Below, piece after piece: positions 18,590-28,005 of a stretch of DNA of 64,000 nt (position 1 is its first letter; each line of letters begins with the position of its first letter). The stretch is from contig NZ_JAHXBN010000007.1 of NCBI RefSeq assembly GCF_019924045.1, positions 310,001 to 374,000 of the forward strand. Direction: 5' to 3'. A program made the position numbers and the translations under genes. Under the pieces are notes generated by a model, which was not told the origin of the DNA, did no database searches, and saw only the letters and a list, made by a program, of their open reading frames with translations. The DNA is from Dyadobacter fermentans. Lineage in GTDB: Bacteria; Bacteroidota; Bacteroidia; Cytophagales; Spirosomataceae.

Positions 18590-18648
18590 AGGAAATGGAT
18601 GTAATGGATTTGTAAATATAATTCAAAACCGGCCCCGAAAATGGTAGC

Positions 18649-18678
18649 AGGCAATACGCGAAAGTGCGTACTGCCTGT
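18649..18678 (-). terminator. Hairpin between susD and the ASST gene (attenuator or weak terminator)
   Basis: CAGGCAATACGC and GCGTACTGCCTG form 12-bp arms with one mismatch around a 6-nt loop. On the minus strand it is followed only by a weak T-run (CATTTTCG), so it more likely lowers or processes the transcript than stops it. This would set higher SusCD expression than downstream enzymes. Confidence 0.5.
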
Positions 18679-18697
18679 CTGCATGTTTGCCCGACGG

Positions 18698-20224
18698 TTA
18701 TCTGCCGGTATTCGAAAGGTTAGGGTTAATGTCTACCTGTGCCTGTGGGTACGGGAAATATCTGTGCTTGTTAATATCGATACGAGGCGTTTTGCCGATA
18801 GCGCTCAGGTAAGTGTTCACCATACTCTGGTACTTGTCCATCCGGATCAGGTCTTCGCGGCGTTTGCATTCGAAGAAGAACTCCCACCCGCGCTCTTGCA
18901 GGATCGCGTCGCGCAGGGTTTCCTTGGTGAATGTGCCTGCCGCGCCCAGTAATGTGGCTTTCGAGCGGCTTTTCACCTGGTTGATCAGCTGGATGCTCTC
19001 CGCATTCGGGCCTGTGAGCTCGTTCAATGCTTCGGCACGGCTCAGCAGGATATCGGCGTAACGGATGATCGGGAACACGTGGCCGTCGAGGTAGGTCGTA
19101 GAGCCTTTCGGGTCGGCATACTTCTTCGAGGCGACGTCGGGCAGGTAATAGTAACCTGCGGGCGGGTTCACGGCCCCGGCCGGTGGCTGCACGTAGCGAA
19201 GGCCGTCGGTACCGATGTAATCGTAGAAGAACATTTCGCGACGCTCGTCATTCTTCTCGAACGTATTCCAGAACCGCCACGGAATACCGAAGTACTGCCA
19301 GCGGTCGGTCACCTCCTTGTGGTTGATCGGCCCAAAGTGGTTCATCATCTCGGTTGCATCCACGAGGTTGTTGGACAATGCGCTGAAAATGTTTTCGGAG
19401 CACCATTTATTGCTTTCCGCAAATAGCTCAGAGTAGGAGGGGTACAGCTGATATTGTTTCAGGTCGGTGATCTGCTGGCTGATCTCCACTACTTTTTGCC
19501 AGTTTTTCTCACGCATGTAAAGCTTGCAAAGCAACGCGAGCGCGGAGCCTTTGGTAGCACGGCCAACGTCGTTGGTTTTGTAAATTTTGCTGCTGGTGTA
19601 GTTCAAAGGCAGGTTCTGCGCGGCATATTCCAGGTCGCTGATGATCTTCGCATTGATGTCCGCTACCTGGGTAACCGGCGTTTTGGCTTCGTAATCCGGG
19701 TTCTGGATGTTTTTCGCAACGGAATCTTCGGTCATCAACGGTACCGGGCCAAATGCATTGGTAAGGTCGTAATAACCCAGCGCACGCAGGAATTTCAGCT
19801 CGCCTGCAAACTGCGCCTGCTCCTCGCCGGTCAGCGCCTTGATTTTAGGAATGTAGTACAATGCATTGTTCACGTCCGAAACCAGCTTGTACTGGTGCTG
19901 CCATGCGTAAGCAAGGTAGGTATTGCTGGGCCCCCAGTTGGCGTCGGACATGAGTCCCACGTCGCCGCCCGATTTGGCATGGCCGGCATCGGTGGTAAGG
20001 TCGGTGATGGTTACCTGGAAACCCGCGTAATACATCCAGGAGTCGTTGCTTCCGCTCGGTTGTTTCAGTCGGGAATAGGCTGCATTCACGGCGGCAATGG
20101 CATCGTCTTTCGACTGGAATGCATTGGCGTCGGTCAGGATGCTGTAAACTTTCGGTTCGATCAGGCTTTCGCAGGAAACCGTCACGAACAACATCATCAG
20201 TGACAGAATTGAGATGTATTTCAT
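18698..20224 (-). CDS. SusD/RagB family nutrient-binding lipoprotein
   Basis: The protein has 508 residues with signal peptide and lipobox TVSC (C18) followed by ESLIEP. The N-terminal region shows the SusD TPR helices (IAAVNAAYSRLKQ, AGELKFLRALGYYDLTNAFGPVPLMTE), and the C-terminus carries RYADILLSRAEALNEL and ILQERGWEFFFECKRREDLIRM, both standard SusD/RagB landmarks. It is the surface substrate-binding partner of the SusC encoded 10 bp upstream. The ligand cannot be read from sequence; the neighbourhood suggests a sugar or a sulfated or sulfatable compound. Confidence 0.95.
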   Translation of the reverse strand: MKYISILSLMMLFVTVSCESLIEPKVYSILTDANAFQSKDDAIAAVNAAYSRLKQPSGSNDSWMYYAGFQVTITDLTTDAGHAKSGGDVGLMSDANWGPSNTYLAYAWQHQYKLVSDVNNALYYIPKIKALTGEEQAQFAGELKFLRALGYYDLTNAFGPVPLMTEDSVAKNIQNPDYEAKTPVTQVADINAKIISDLEYAAQNLPLNYTSSKIYKTNDVGRATKGSALALLCKLYMREKNWQKVVEISQQITDLKQYQLYPSYSELFAESNKWCSENIFSALSNNLVDATEMMNHFGPINHKEVTDRWQYFGIPWRFWNTFEKNDERREMFFYDYIGTDGLRYVQPPAGAVNPPAGYYYLPDVASKKYADPKGSTTYLDGHVFPIIRYADILLSRAEALNELTGPNAESIQLINQVKSRSKATLLGAAGTFTKETLRDAILQERGWEFFFECKRREDLIRMDKYQSMVNTYLSAIGKTPRIDINKHRYFPYPQAQVDINPNLSNTGR

Positions 20225-20234
20225 TTTGATGCTA

Positions 20235-23200
20235 TTAGAAATTGATTTTTAAGCCAAGGGTATAAGAACGGTAGGACGGGAACGCGGTGTAATCCAGACC
20301 CGACGCAAGGTTGATGCTGCTGGCCGAACTGCCGCTGTTGGCCGCCTTCGTGTTCACCTCCGGATCGGTACCGGTGTAGCCGGTGATCGTGAACAGGTTT
20401 TGCACCGTGCCGTACAGCCTCACTTTCACCCGGCTTGCCTGACCGAACGGTAGCTCGTAGCCCAGCGTGATCATTTTGCAGCGCAGGTAAGAGGCGTCCT
20501 CGATGAAGCGGGAGTTGATATAACCACCGTAAGAAGTAGTAGCGTAGCCATCCTGCGGAATGTCGGTGTTCTGGTTGTTAGGCGTCCAGCGGTTCAGCGC
20601 CGAGGTACCGAAGCCCGATTCGAGGATCAGCGCGTTGGCATTGTACAGGCTGTAATCCAAAGCGCCCTGCATGAAGATATTCAGGTCGAAGTTCTTGTAT
20701 CTGAACTCGTTGCCGATCCCGAAAGTATAATGCGGGTTGGCGTGGCCCAGGAAGGTGCGGTCGTTGGCGTTGATCACGTTGTCGCCGTTCACATCCACAT
20801 ATTTGGGGCTTCCTGCCGGTGCATTGGGCTGTGGCGCATAAGTTTCGCCGGTTTTGATCACGCCTGCATACTGATACCCGAAGAAGCTGCTGAGCTCGCG
20901 GCCCGGTTCCAGCTTGGTAAAATCCACCGCTCGGCCTCCATAAGGGTTGGCTGTGGTGGTGATAATGTACGGACGTCCGCCGAGGTCGAGGATCTTCTGC
21001 TTGTTGTACGCGATATTCAATGCGGTTTTCCAGCGGAAGCTGCCTTTGGAAATGTTTTGGGTATTGAGGGAAAGTTCAAGACCCTTGTTCTGGATGGCGC
21101 CCGCGTTCACGATCTGGCTGCTGAAACCCTGCCAGTCGCCGATAGGGATATTCATCAGCAGGTCGTTGGTCTTTTTGTGGTAGTAATCAAATGTTGCCGA
21201 AATGCGGCCGCCAAGGAACGCCATGTCCACACCGAGGTCAAGCTGTGCGGTACTTTCCCATTTCAGGTCGGGGTTAGGCAAGCGGGTCGCTGCCACACCG
21301 CCGTAGGAATTATCGCCGTCGAGCGTCACGTTCACGGGCGAGAAAGTAGTCATGTAGGCGTAATCCCCGATGCGGTCGTTACCGGTAACACCATAGCTGG
21401 CACGTACTTTCAGGTCTGAGAACAGATTAAGGGTTTTCACAAACTCCTCATCCCCGATACGCCACGCGAGGGATCCCGAGGGGAAGTATCCGTACCGGTT
21501 GTTCTCCCCGAAGCGTGACGAGCCGTCGCGACGGATCGTGAATGTGGCCAGGTATTTGTCTTTAAAGCCGTAGTTGATCCTGCCGTAAGCCGAAGCGATT
21601 TTGGTATTGATTTTCGAGCTGGTGGAGGTTACGCGTTCTGTTCCTGCACCCAGGTTGTTATACAAAAACACGTCGGAGCTGAAATTCTGCACAGCCGAGT
21701 AATGCTCCTCTGTTTTATCATCCTGTGTCGAAACACCGGCTACCGCATTGACAGAGTGATCGCCAAAGGTTTTGATATAGGTAAAATAGGCTTCCACCAG
21801 GTTCCGGTACGCCGCATTGTCGTTCACGGTAGCGCGGCCTTTTACTTTCTCGCCGTCTACGAGGTCGCGGGGAAGGTAAGTGCCTTCTTTGAAGCCGTTG
21901 TATTCCGTTCCGGCATTGACCTTGAATGTAAGTTCGTCGGTGATCATGTATTCGGCGAATGCATTGACATTAACCTTGTTGCCGAACTTGTCATTGGTAG
22001 GAGCGAGCAACCACGCCAGCGGGTTGTCGCGGCCCTGGAAGCGGGCGAAAGTTCCGTTCGCATTGTAGGCAGGCACCGCAGGCGAAGCCGAAAGGATGCC
22101 GTACATTACATTGGAAGGAACGATAGATCCGTCGTAGTTCTTGAAGCGTGAGAAAGTATGTGCGCCGTACACGTTAGCACCCATTTTGAAACGCTTGCCA
22201 AACTGCTTGTCGGCATTCAGACGTACCGAGTAGCGGTCGTAGTCGGTGTTTTTCAATGCACCGTCCTGGTTGAAATAGTTCAGCGACAATGCCACGCGGG
22301 TATCGTCATTGCCACCGCTGGCGGTAAGGCTGTAACTCTGCACGCTCGCATTGCGGGTAGCCAGTTTGAACCAGTCGTTGCTGATGCCGCTGGCCAGGTC
22401 GGTGGGCGTGTACAATGCAGGCAGGCCTTTTTCGGCATTCTTGGCATTGGTGATTTCCATCGCTTGCAGGCCGGTCATTTTCTCGTAGCTGCTGCTCACT
22501 TTCTGCACACCGTAATAGCTGTCGAAAACCACCTGCGCCTTTCCGGCCTTTCCTCTCTTGGTGGTGATAATTACGACGCCGTTAGCACCGCGGGCACCAT
22601 AAATAGCGGTTGCGGAGGCGTCTTTCAGGATCTGGATGTCTTCGATATCGTTGGGGTTGATGTCCTTTCCCGTTTCGGAAGGGAAGCCATCAACCACATA
22701 CAAAGGCTCGTTGGTGGATGAGATGGAGTTACCACCGCGAATGCGCACCACGGTAGTACCGCCTGGTGCCGAGTTCGATTGGCTCACCTGCACACCCGCC
22801 GCACGTCCCTGGAATGCCTGCGCCACGTTGGAAGTAGCACCACCGAGGTTGAGGCTTTCGCTGGCGATCGAGCTCACGGCACCGGTCAGGTCCTTCTTTT
22901 TCTGGGTACCATATCCTACCACCACCAGTTGATCGAGCGTTTTGGAATCCTCTTCGAGGGTAACCTTGAAGACCGTCTGGTTGCCCACGGTGATCTCGGC
23001 TGTTTTGTAGCCGATGAACGAGATACGCAGCACCGATTGGCTATTGGGAACGGCAAGGGAGAACTTGCCCTCTGTGTCGGTAATCACACCCGACGTAGTG
23101 CCCGCCAGCGATACGTTGGCACCGGGTATCTCGGCACCCTTGGCGTCGGTCACCGTACCCGACACGCGGATCTCGCCGGTCTGACCGAAGCTACTGCCGA

Positions 23201-23249
23201 CAGCCAGCAGGGCAACGAAAATGAAACTCAGTATAGCCTTTAACTTCAT
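20235..23249 (-). CDS. SusC/RagA family TonB-linked outer-membrane transporter
   Basis: The protein has 1004 residues. A signal peptide ends near SSFGQ, followed by a carboxypeptidase-regulatory-like domain (about 25-110, VSGTVTDAKGAEIPGANV) and the plug with QLVVVGYGTQKKKDLTGAV and the SusC motif VRIRGGNSISSTNEPLYVVDG. A 22-strand barrel fills the rest and ends in YRSYTLGLKINF with a terminal phenylalanine. There is no STN domain, so it does not signal through FecR; control is more likely by the LacI operator at 23375-23390. The gene is followed 10 bp later by susD. It transports an oligomer into the periplasm using TonB energy. Confidence 0.96.
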   Translation of the reverse strand: MKLKAILSFIFVALLAVGSSFGQTGEIRVSGTVTDAKGAEIPGANVSLAGTTSGVITDTEGKFSLAVPNSQSVLRISFIGYKTAEITVGNQTVFKVTLEEDSKTLDQLVVVGYGTQKKKDLTGAVSSIASESLNLGGATSNVAQAFQGRAAGVQVSQSNSAPGGTTVVRIRGGNSISSTNEPLYVVDGFPSETGKDINPNDIEDIQILKDASATAIYGARGANGVVIITTKRGKAGKAQVVFDSYYGVQKVSSSYEKMTGLQAMEITNAKNAEKGLPALYTPTDLASGISNDWFKLATRNASVQSYSLTASGGNDDTRVALSLNYFNQDGALKNTDYDRYSVRLNADKQFGKRFKMGANVYGAHTFSRFKNYDGSIVPSNVMYGILSASPAVPAYNANGTFARFQGRDNPLAWLLAPTNDKFGNKVNVNAFAEYMITDELTFKVNAGTEYNGFKEGTYLPRDLVDGEKVKGRATVNDNAAYRNLVEAYFTYIKTFGDHSVNAVAGVSTQDDKTEEHYSAVQNFSSDVFLYNNLGAGTERVTSTSSKINTKIASAYGRINYGFKDKYLATFTIRRDGSSRFGENNRYGYFPSGSLAWRIGDEEFVKTLNLFSDLKVRASYGVTGNDRIGDYAYMTTFSPVNVTLDGDNSYGGVAATRLPNPDLKWESTAQLDLGVDMAFLGGRISATFDYYHKKTNDLLMNIPIGDWQGFSSQIVNAGAIQNKGLELSLNTQNISKGSFRWKTALNIAYNKQKILDLGGRPYIITTTANPYGGRAVDFTKLEPGRELSSFFGYQYAGVIKTGETYAPQPNAPAGSPKYVDVNGDNVINANDRTFLGHANPHYTFGIGNEFRYKNFDLNIFMQGALDYSLYNANALILESGFGTSALNRWTPNNQNTDIPQDGYATTSYGGYINSRFIEDASYLRCKMITLGYELPFGQASRVKVRLYGTVQNLFTITGYTGTDPEVNTKAANSGSSASSINLASGLDYTAFPSYRSYTLGLKINF

Positions 23250-23356
23250 AGGAATTGGGTTTTTGGGGTTAACATAAAAGCTCTTTCAGACGGGAACGAC
23301 TACCGGTTGGCAGCTCCTGTCAAATGCGCTCATTTAGAGTGAAATATAGGTTGAAA

Positions 23357-23364
23357 CAAATGTA
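23357..23364 (-). promoter_or_regulatory. Bacteroidota -7 promoter element of susC
   Basis: On the minus strand the sequence TACATTTG matches the Bacteroidota -7 consensus TAnnTTTG exactly, 108 bp before the susC start. The LacI-type palindrome lies 10 bp upstream, between the -7 and the expected -33 element, where a bound repressor would block RNA polymerase. Confidence 0.5.
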
Positions 23365-23374
23365 GAAAACAAAA

Positions 23375-23390
23375 TGTGTGCGTACACACT
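23375..23390. promoter_or_regulatory. LacI-type operator upstream of susC
   Basis: TGTGTGCGTACACACT contains GTGTG and CACAC arms around CGTA. A 16-bp site differing at one position (A to G) lies at 26487-26502 before the glycoside hydrolase. The repetition at two promoters beside a LacI gene makes a specific operator likely. Confidence 0.7.
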
Positions 23391-23471
23391 CTAAAATTAA
23401 AATTCCTGCATTTTATCAATTTGAAAGAAAATTTTACTGGAAAATAAAATTGAAGTACTTCATTTTACTGA

Positions 23472-26462
23472 TCAAGGCTTTTCCGATATAATCAGTAACC
23501 AACCCCGGCCTTTTGTAACCGGAATAGACTGTGCGGCCGTGAAATTGGCTGCCGGCTGGAAGTTGACGATCTCCGGCGCGGCGATCTGCGCTTTCTGCGG
23601 ATCGATACCCAGTTTTTTCCAATCGATATTCAGGTGGAAACTCGTATCGCCCTCTGCCCAGCTGGCAATGGAGATAAGTGCGCGCTTGTCCTGCACGTAG
23701 CTGGTGGCGAGCACCTGTGCATGGTCGGTTCTGACGGGGTTGGCCTCGGTCCAGTAGCCCAGCATTTTGCTGCCCTGTATCCCGAATGCATCCCATACTT
23801 TCCAGATGGCGCGCGCGTCGCTGCCTTCTTTCCAGGGCATCCGGTTGGTCATGCCGTAAATGAGGCCGCGCCACGGGTTACCGCCGTTTTCGAGCATTTC
23901 GCCCATCAGCCCGAAAGGGATACCGGAAACTTCGGTCATGAAGAAGTCCGGGTTATTTTGCTCATAATCAAAATATTCCCCGAACCAGAGGCGGTTCAGG
24001 TAGGGGAAATGCTCCATGTAAAGGTTCGCGCTGTTGTTGAACCCGTCGTTCTTGTTGTACTGATTGGCCGAATGAAGGTCGATGTATCCCGGGTGGCCGT
24101 CGCGGGTGAGCACGCGCTTGACACGCTTCATGGTAGTGCGGTCGAAAGCCACGTCGTCGAGGTAAATGCCGTCTATTCCCACGTGCTGCGTCAGCCAGTT
24201 CATACCTTCCACATAGTAGTTATGCCAGCGGCTCATACCCGAATTGACAACCGCGGCATCCTTAATTTCAGGTACATACCAGGCGGCAATATAATCGTCG
24301 CCCAAATGCTCCTGCAACCAGGAATAGCCCAATCCTTTGCCCGGTGAGAAGATTTCATGGCCGAGGCTCCGCAGCGGGAAGAGTTCGTAAGCGCTGTTGG
24401 ACAGCTCGCGCACGGTGTTGTAAATCTTCACTTGCAAACCATCCCGATGGGCCTTGTCGATATACGATTTCATGGCCTTGTGCTCGATGAACGGGTAATT
24501 GATATAGGGGTTAATGGGCGTCGCGTGGTGAATATTGACGATCGTCGCACCTTTGGCTTTAATCGAGTCGGGATCGTTGTAACGGTGGTAGAACCGTGTT
24601 TTCCACTGGGCATCGGTGTCCAGCGCGTGGAATGGCGTAATGAGCAGCGTAAAATTGTAATGCAGGCTTTCCCCCTTTTTCATGGTACGGGCGCCGCTGT
24701 AATTCCGGACAAGCACCTGCCCGTCACGTTCCGATATCCGGATGCCCCCTTTGTTGGCATTACCCCATGAAGTGGGTAGCAGAAGGGGCTTTTGAAGGTA
24801 GAAATTGGTATTCAGCGGGCGTACGTAATGCTCGTCGCGCAGGGAGAAGTTGAGCCCGGCATTGACATCGCCGATCCACGCGCCGTCCTGATTTTTGGTA
24901 GCCACTTCCCATTTCCAGTCGTAGGAAGAGGGGCGTTTGCCGCCTTTGAGGTTGAGGCCCATCATATAGCGGGAAGCATCGGGATTCATGGGAATATCCA
25001 TGTAAATGTCGTCCAGTTCGGTGTCCGAAAGTGCCGTTACCTGAACGTCATAGGCTACAAAACCGTCGAACTCGATGTGCCCCTTCACATCCATACGCAG
25101 GTGTGCGGACGTACCCGAAGCCGCCCAGGCCACCGTTCCGGGTGCTTGTTCGGTAAAGCGTACGCCCCCGTCTGTCCATTTTTCAATGCTTCCCCCTTTG
25201 GCCGTAGCCACAAACCGGAAGGGGGCTTTCAACACATCTTTCGGCGTGGCCGAGAGGCCGGTCATTTCCGGTGTAAAATAGGTTTCGATGCGCTCCGGCA
25301 GCCCGCTGCCGCCAATGGTAAACCGGCGGCCCAAAAGAGAAACCGCATTGCCTTGCCGCTGCAACGGCAGGTAGGGGCTGATCACCTCGTTCTGTTGCGC
25401 CATGGTGGAGTTGAGCCATGCCAGTCGGGTCTGCTTTTGCGGCTCGCTGATCCCCTTGTCGGCCAGCACCGGCCCGCCGATTTGCAGGGTAATATCAATA
25501 GCCGTTTCAGGGGCATTGGAGGCAGTTACATAAACCTTGCCCGTGTAGGTGCCCGCAGGGATGTTCGCAGGGATGTCGGCGAGGCACCAGAGCGCCTGTA
25601 CTCTGCCTTTGGCGACGGATACCTGCTTTTTGACCGGTTGTGCGTCCCATCCGGTACCGTCGGTATTGAGGCAGGAAAATGCTTTGGCAGGAATAATGGC
25701 CGCGCCGCCCTGCTTTAAGTCGGAGAACCGGACTCGAACATTATCGAGCGATAACGATATAGGATATACGCCAAGTTGAAAAGTAAAGTTTTCACCCGGC
25801 TGTGCCTGGCCTCGGAATGGGCGGTTGGCGCCTGTCTTGATCCATCGCTGCGGCAGGTCGTCGGTCATGCGGATGGCGTGCATCCGGTCTTCGGGGAACA
25901 CGAGGTACTTCCGGGAAGCATTTGCCACCAACAGTTTGTTGATTTCCACCGATTTCGCAATTACCTCCATCGGGTAGGGGCTGCTCATTTCGTTGACCGC
26001 CTCTATGTGCCGGACCTTCGCGGGCGCCGCATTTTTGAGGCTGCTCAGCCAGGTTGAGGTAGCGGTATTGCTCCGTTTCAGGTAGTTAGCTGTCGGGTAG
26101 TTCGCCCGCCCCTGGACTTTGTATGGCAAATAGTAAACATAATAGGTCCCCGCGCCCGATACCGGTTCGAAAATAACTTCGCCCGATTCGCGGCTGATAG
26201 GATCCGCTTTGACATTTAAGACCCGGCGACTGGTCGCGCTGTCTACCACAATCACCTCGCTGTCGGTGTGCTTGTCGCGGCGGCGCCAGTCGATCACCGC
26301 CCTCGCGGCTGCTGCTTTAAGCTTCACGTCGACTACGGCGCGGACGTTCCCCAGTGAGTCGGGGTTCCATGAATTGTTGCCGGAAACATAGGGAAGTTCC
26401 TGCGCAACGGACAGCCGGAACGAGACCAGCGAGATGAAAAGAAGCGGTAGGGTCAGTTTCAT
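23472..26462 (-). CDS. DUF6067-like putative glycoside hydrolase
   Basis: The protein has 996 residues from ATG 26462, chosen because the signal peptide ending in SVAQ begins there; the frame extends 13 codons upstream through the operator. Residues about 20-600 are beta-rich (Ig-like and galactose-mutarotase-like segments). From about 640 a TIM-barrel-like region follows, with KAHRDGLQVKIYNTVRELS, GIDGIYLDDVAFDRTTMKR and DLHSANQYNKNDGF, where aspartates in YLDD and the DLH segment are active-site candidates. The C-terminal sandwich ends in RGWLLIISEKP. This arrangement is that of the DUF6067 glycoside hydrolase-like family; the linkage cleaved is unknown. It is the only carbohydrate-active enzyme visible in this SusCD locus. 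Confidence 0.7.
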   Translation of the reverse strand: MKLTLPLLFISLVSFRLSVAQELPYVSGNNSWNPDSLGNVRAVVDVKLKAAAARAVIDWRRRDKHTDSEVIVVDSATSRRVLNVKADPISRESGEVIFEPVSGAGTYYVYYLPYKVQGRANYPTANYLKRSNTATSTWLSSLKNAAPAKVRHIEAVNEMSSPYPMEVIAKSVEINKLLVANASRKYLVFPEDRMHAIRMTDDLPQRWIKTGANRPFRGQAQPGENFTFQLGVYPISLSLDNVRVRFSDLKQGGAAIIPAKAFSCLNTDGTGWDAQPVKKQVSVAKGRVQALWCLADIPANIPAGTYTGKVYVTASNAPETAIDITLQIGGPVLADKGISEPQKQTRLAWLNSTMAQQNEVISPYLPLQRQGNAVSLLGRRFTIGGSGLPERIETYFTPEMTGLSATPKDVLKAPFRFVATAKGGSIEKWTDGGVRFTEQAPGTVAWAASGTSAHLRMDVKGHIEFDGFVAYDVQVTALSDTELDDIYMDIPMNPDASRYMMGLNLKGGKRPSSYDWKWEVATKNQDGAWIGDVNAGLNFSLRDEHYVRPLNTNFYLQKPLLLPTSWGNANKGGIRISERDGQVLVRNYSGARTMKKGESLHYNFTLLITPFHALDTDAQWKTRFYHRYNDPDSIKAKGATIVNIHHATPINPYINYPFIEHKAMKSYIDKAHRDGLQVKIYNTVRELSNSAYELFPLRSLGHEIFSPGKGLGYSWLQEHLGDDYIAAWYVPEIKDAAVVNSGMSRWHNYYVEGMNWLTQHVGIDGIYLDDVAFDRTTMKRVKRVLTRDGHPGYIDLHSANQYNKNDGFNNSANLYMEHFPYLNRLWFGEYFDYEQNNPDFFMTEVSGIPFGLMGEMLENGGNPWRGLIYGMTNRMPWKEGSDARAIWKVWDAFGIQGSKMLGYWTEANPVRTDHAQVLATSYVQDKRALISIASWAEGDTSFHLNIDWKKLGIDPQKAQIAAPEIVNFQPAANFTAAQSIPVTKGRGWLLIISEKP

Positions 26463-26486
26463 AAATACGAAACTACCAAATAAAAG

Positions 26487-26502
26487 TGTGTGCGTGCACA
26501 CT
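26487..26502. promoter_or_regulatory. LacI-type operator upstream of the DUF6067-like hydrolase
   Basis: TGTGTGCGTGCACACT matches the susC operator at 15 of 16 positions. It sits inside a longer perfect inverted repeat, TAAAAGTGTG at 26481-26490 and CACACTTTTA at 26497-26506, and ends 24 bp before the hydrolase start codon. The LacI gene lies directly upstream on the same strand. Confidence 0.72.
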
Positions 26503-26582
26503 TTTATAAAATTTTAATTTTGTTGATTTACACAAGTGCAATTATTGGTTACAAAATGCCTTTTGTAAGATCACTCTAAGTG

Positions 26583-27668
26583 TCAGACAAGCTTTTCTGC
26601 GGTCGTCTTCGCGTCCTCTTCCAGGTAATACCGGAGGTTTTCGAGTGTGATGATGTCCAGCGGCAGGAACTTCGTTTTGGATACCGCTTTCCGAAACACC
26701 AGGAAGTCGGCCAGCTGCCGGATGCCGAGGTAGCCCTGCCGTTCCGGATTCTGGTTGATCAGGAAACCGATGCTGCCTTTTTCGAGGTAATGCAGGTTGG
26801 CGGGCACCAGGTCGTAGCCGATAATGCGGATATCGCCCAGCTGCCTCCGTTCGAGCTCCGCCGCAACCAGGTGCGCTTTGGAAGTCGTCACGAAAATATG
26901 CCGGAGGTCGGCGATGCTCTCCACCGCTTCGGCGAGCCTGTTGTTGAAACTTTCGGTATCAGAACTGTCGAGTTCGATTGTAGTGATGCCGAAAACATCC
27001 TGCTGCTGACTGAAATAGTCGCGCAGTCCTTCCTCTTTTTTAAGCAAGTGGGCCGCATTATCGATTTTCTCGTCGATATGCACGATCAGGATCGAACATG
27101 GCTCCGATTGGCCGTAATGCATGAGTTTGCCGGCGAGCTTGCCGCTCTGGTACGAATCCTGCCCGATGTAGCTCAGTGGCCCGTGGTCGGATATCTCGGT
27201 GTTGAAAAGCACAAAGGGAACCGACGTATCCTGCCATTGTGCGAGAAAGGGCAGTACCTCGTGGTAAAAGATCGGCGAGAGGAAAATGCCATCCGGACGC
27301 GAGGCCGTCAGCTCCTCCGCCTTTTTGACAAAATCATTGGCATCATAGGGATTGAAAATGAATTGCTGCACCGAAACACCGAATTGTTTCAGCTCAGCGG
27401 CCGCTTTTTCAATGCCTGTTTTGGGGGCCAGCCAATACGAATCGACCTGATGATCCGGAATCAGGGCAGCAAACCGGTACTGCTTTTTCGAGCCGAGTGC
27501 GCGCGCCATCAGGTTAGGCTCGTAGTTGCTCTCGTCAATGATTTTCTGAATGCGGATCCTTACTTTTTCCGCCACTTTTCCGCGGTTATGAATGACGCGG
27601 TCCACCGTGCCGGGGGATACTTTGGCTTTAAGGGCAATGTCTTTGATTCGTATTGTCTTTTGGTCCAT
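26583..27668 (-). CDS. LacI family transcriptional regulator
   Basis: The protein has 361 residues. The N-terminal HTH and hinge helix are residues 6-58: IRIKDIALKAKVSPGTVDRVIHNRGKVAEKV, then NLMARALGSKK in place of the usual hinge LAR motif. Residues 65-340 form a periplasmic-binding-protein-like sensor (FAALIPDHQVDSYW, DGIFLSPI, SYIGQDSYQSGKLAG, IIGYDLVPANLHYLEKGSIGFLINQNPERQGYLG), which fits the ribose/xylose-binding branch and a sugar effector. It is the first gene of the minus-strand glycan block and the likely reader of the two GTGTG-CGTR-CACAC sites. Confidence 0.93.
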   Translation of the reverse strand: MDQKTIRIKDIALKAKVSPGTVDRVIHNRGKVAEKVRIRIQKIIDESNYEPNLMARALGSKKQYRFAALIPDHQVDSYWLAPKTGIEKAAAELKQFGVSVQQFIFNPYDANDFVKKAEELTASRPDGIFLSPIFYHEVLPFLAQWQDTSVPFVLFNTEISDHGPLSYIGQDSYQSGKLAGKLMHYGQSEPCSILIVHIDEKIDNAAHLLKKEEGLRDYFSQQQDVFGITTIELDSSDTESFNNRLAEAVESIADLRHIFVTTSKAHLVAAELERRQLGDIRIIGYDLVPANLHYLEKGSIGFLINQNPERQGYLGIRQLADFLVFRKAVSKTKFLPLDIITLENLRYYLEEDAKTTAEKLV

Positions 27669-27768
27669 GAAGTCAGATGCGGTTTATCAATCCCATAAAA
27701 GGGGAGGAGGCTGTAATATTACTTGTAAAAACGTATCTTACGCAACCTAAATCAAAATCCGGATCAAT

Positions 27769-27987
27769 ATGCTTCCCGACAACAATGGTTTTTTCCTGAA
27801 TCCGCGTCCCGCTCAGCGGAGTGGTCTCCGCGAGGCCATCAAAAAACAGGTAATGGACGAATATGGCCACGAGCTTGACAAGGCGATTGGCTGGCGAAAA
27901 CAGCTGGTCAGATGGAAGCTGAATGCCCTTGCGGAAATCAGGTATCGGGATATTCTTTTCATGGGCGGCGCCACAGGCAGGCGTTAG
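27769..27987 (+). CDS. Possible small hypothetical protein
   Basis: A 72-codon frame rich in charged helix-forming residues (LREAIKKQVMDEYGHELDKA, then WRKQLVRWKLNALAEIRYRD) lies 18 bp before the Crp/Fnr gene on the same strand. The codon usage and amphipathic helices look protein-like, but the start has no clear ribosome-binding site and I recognise no family. It may be spurious. Confidence 0.35.
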   Translation: MLPDNNGFFLNPRPAQRSGLREAIKKQVMDEYGHELDKAIGWRKQLVRWKLNALAEIRYRDILFMGGATGRR

Positions 27988-28005
27988 CCCGGAAATCAGG
28001 AATTC

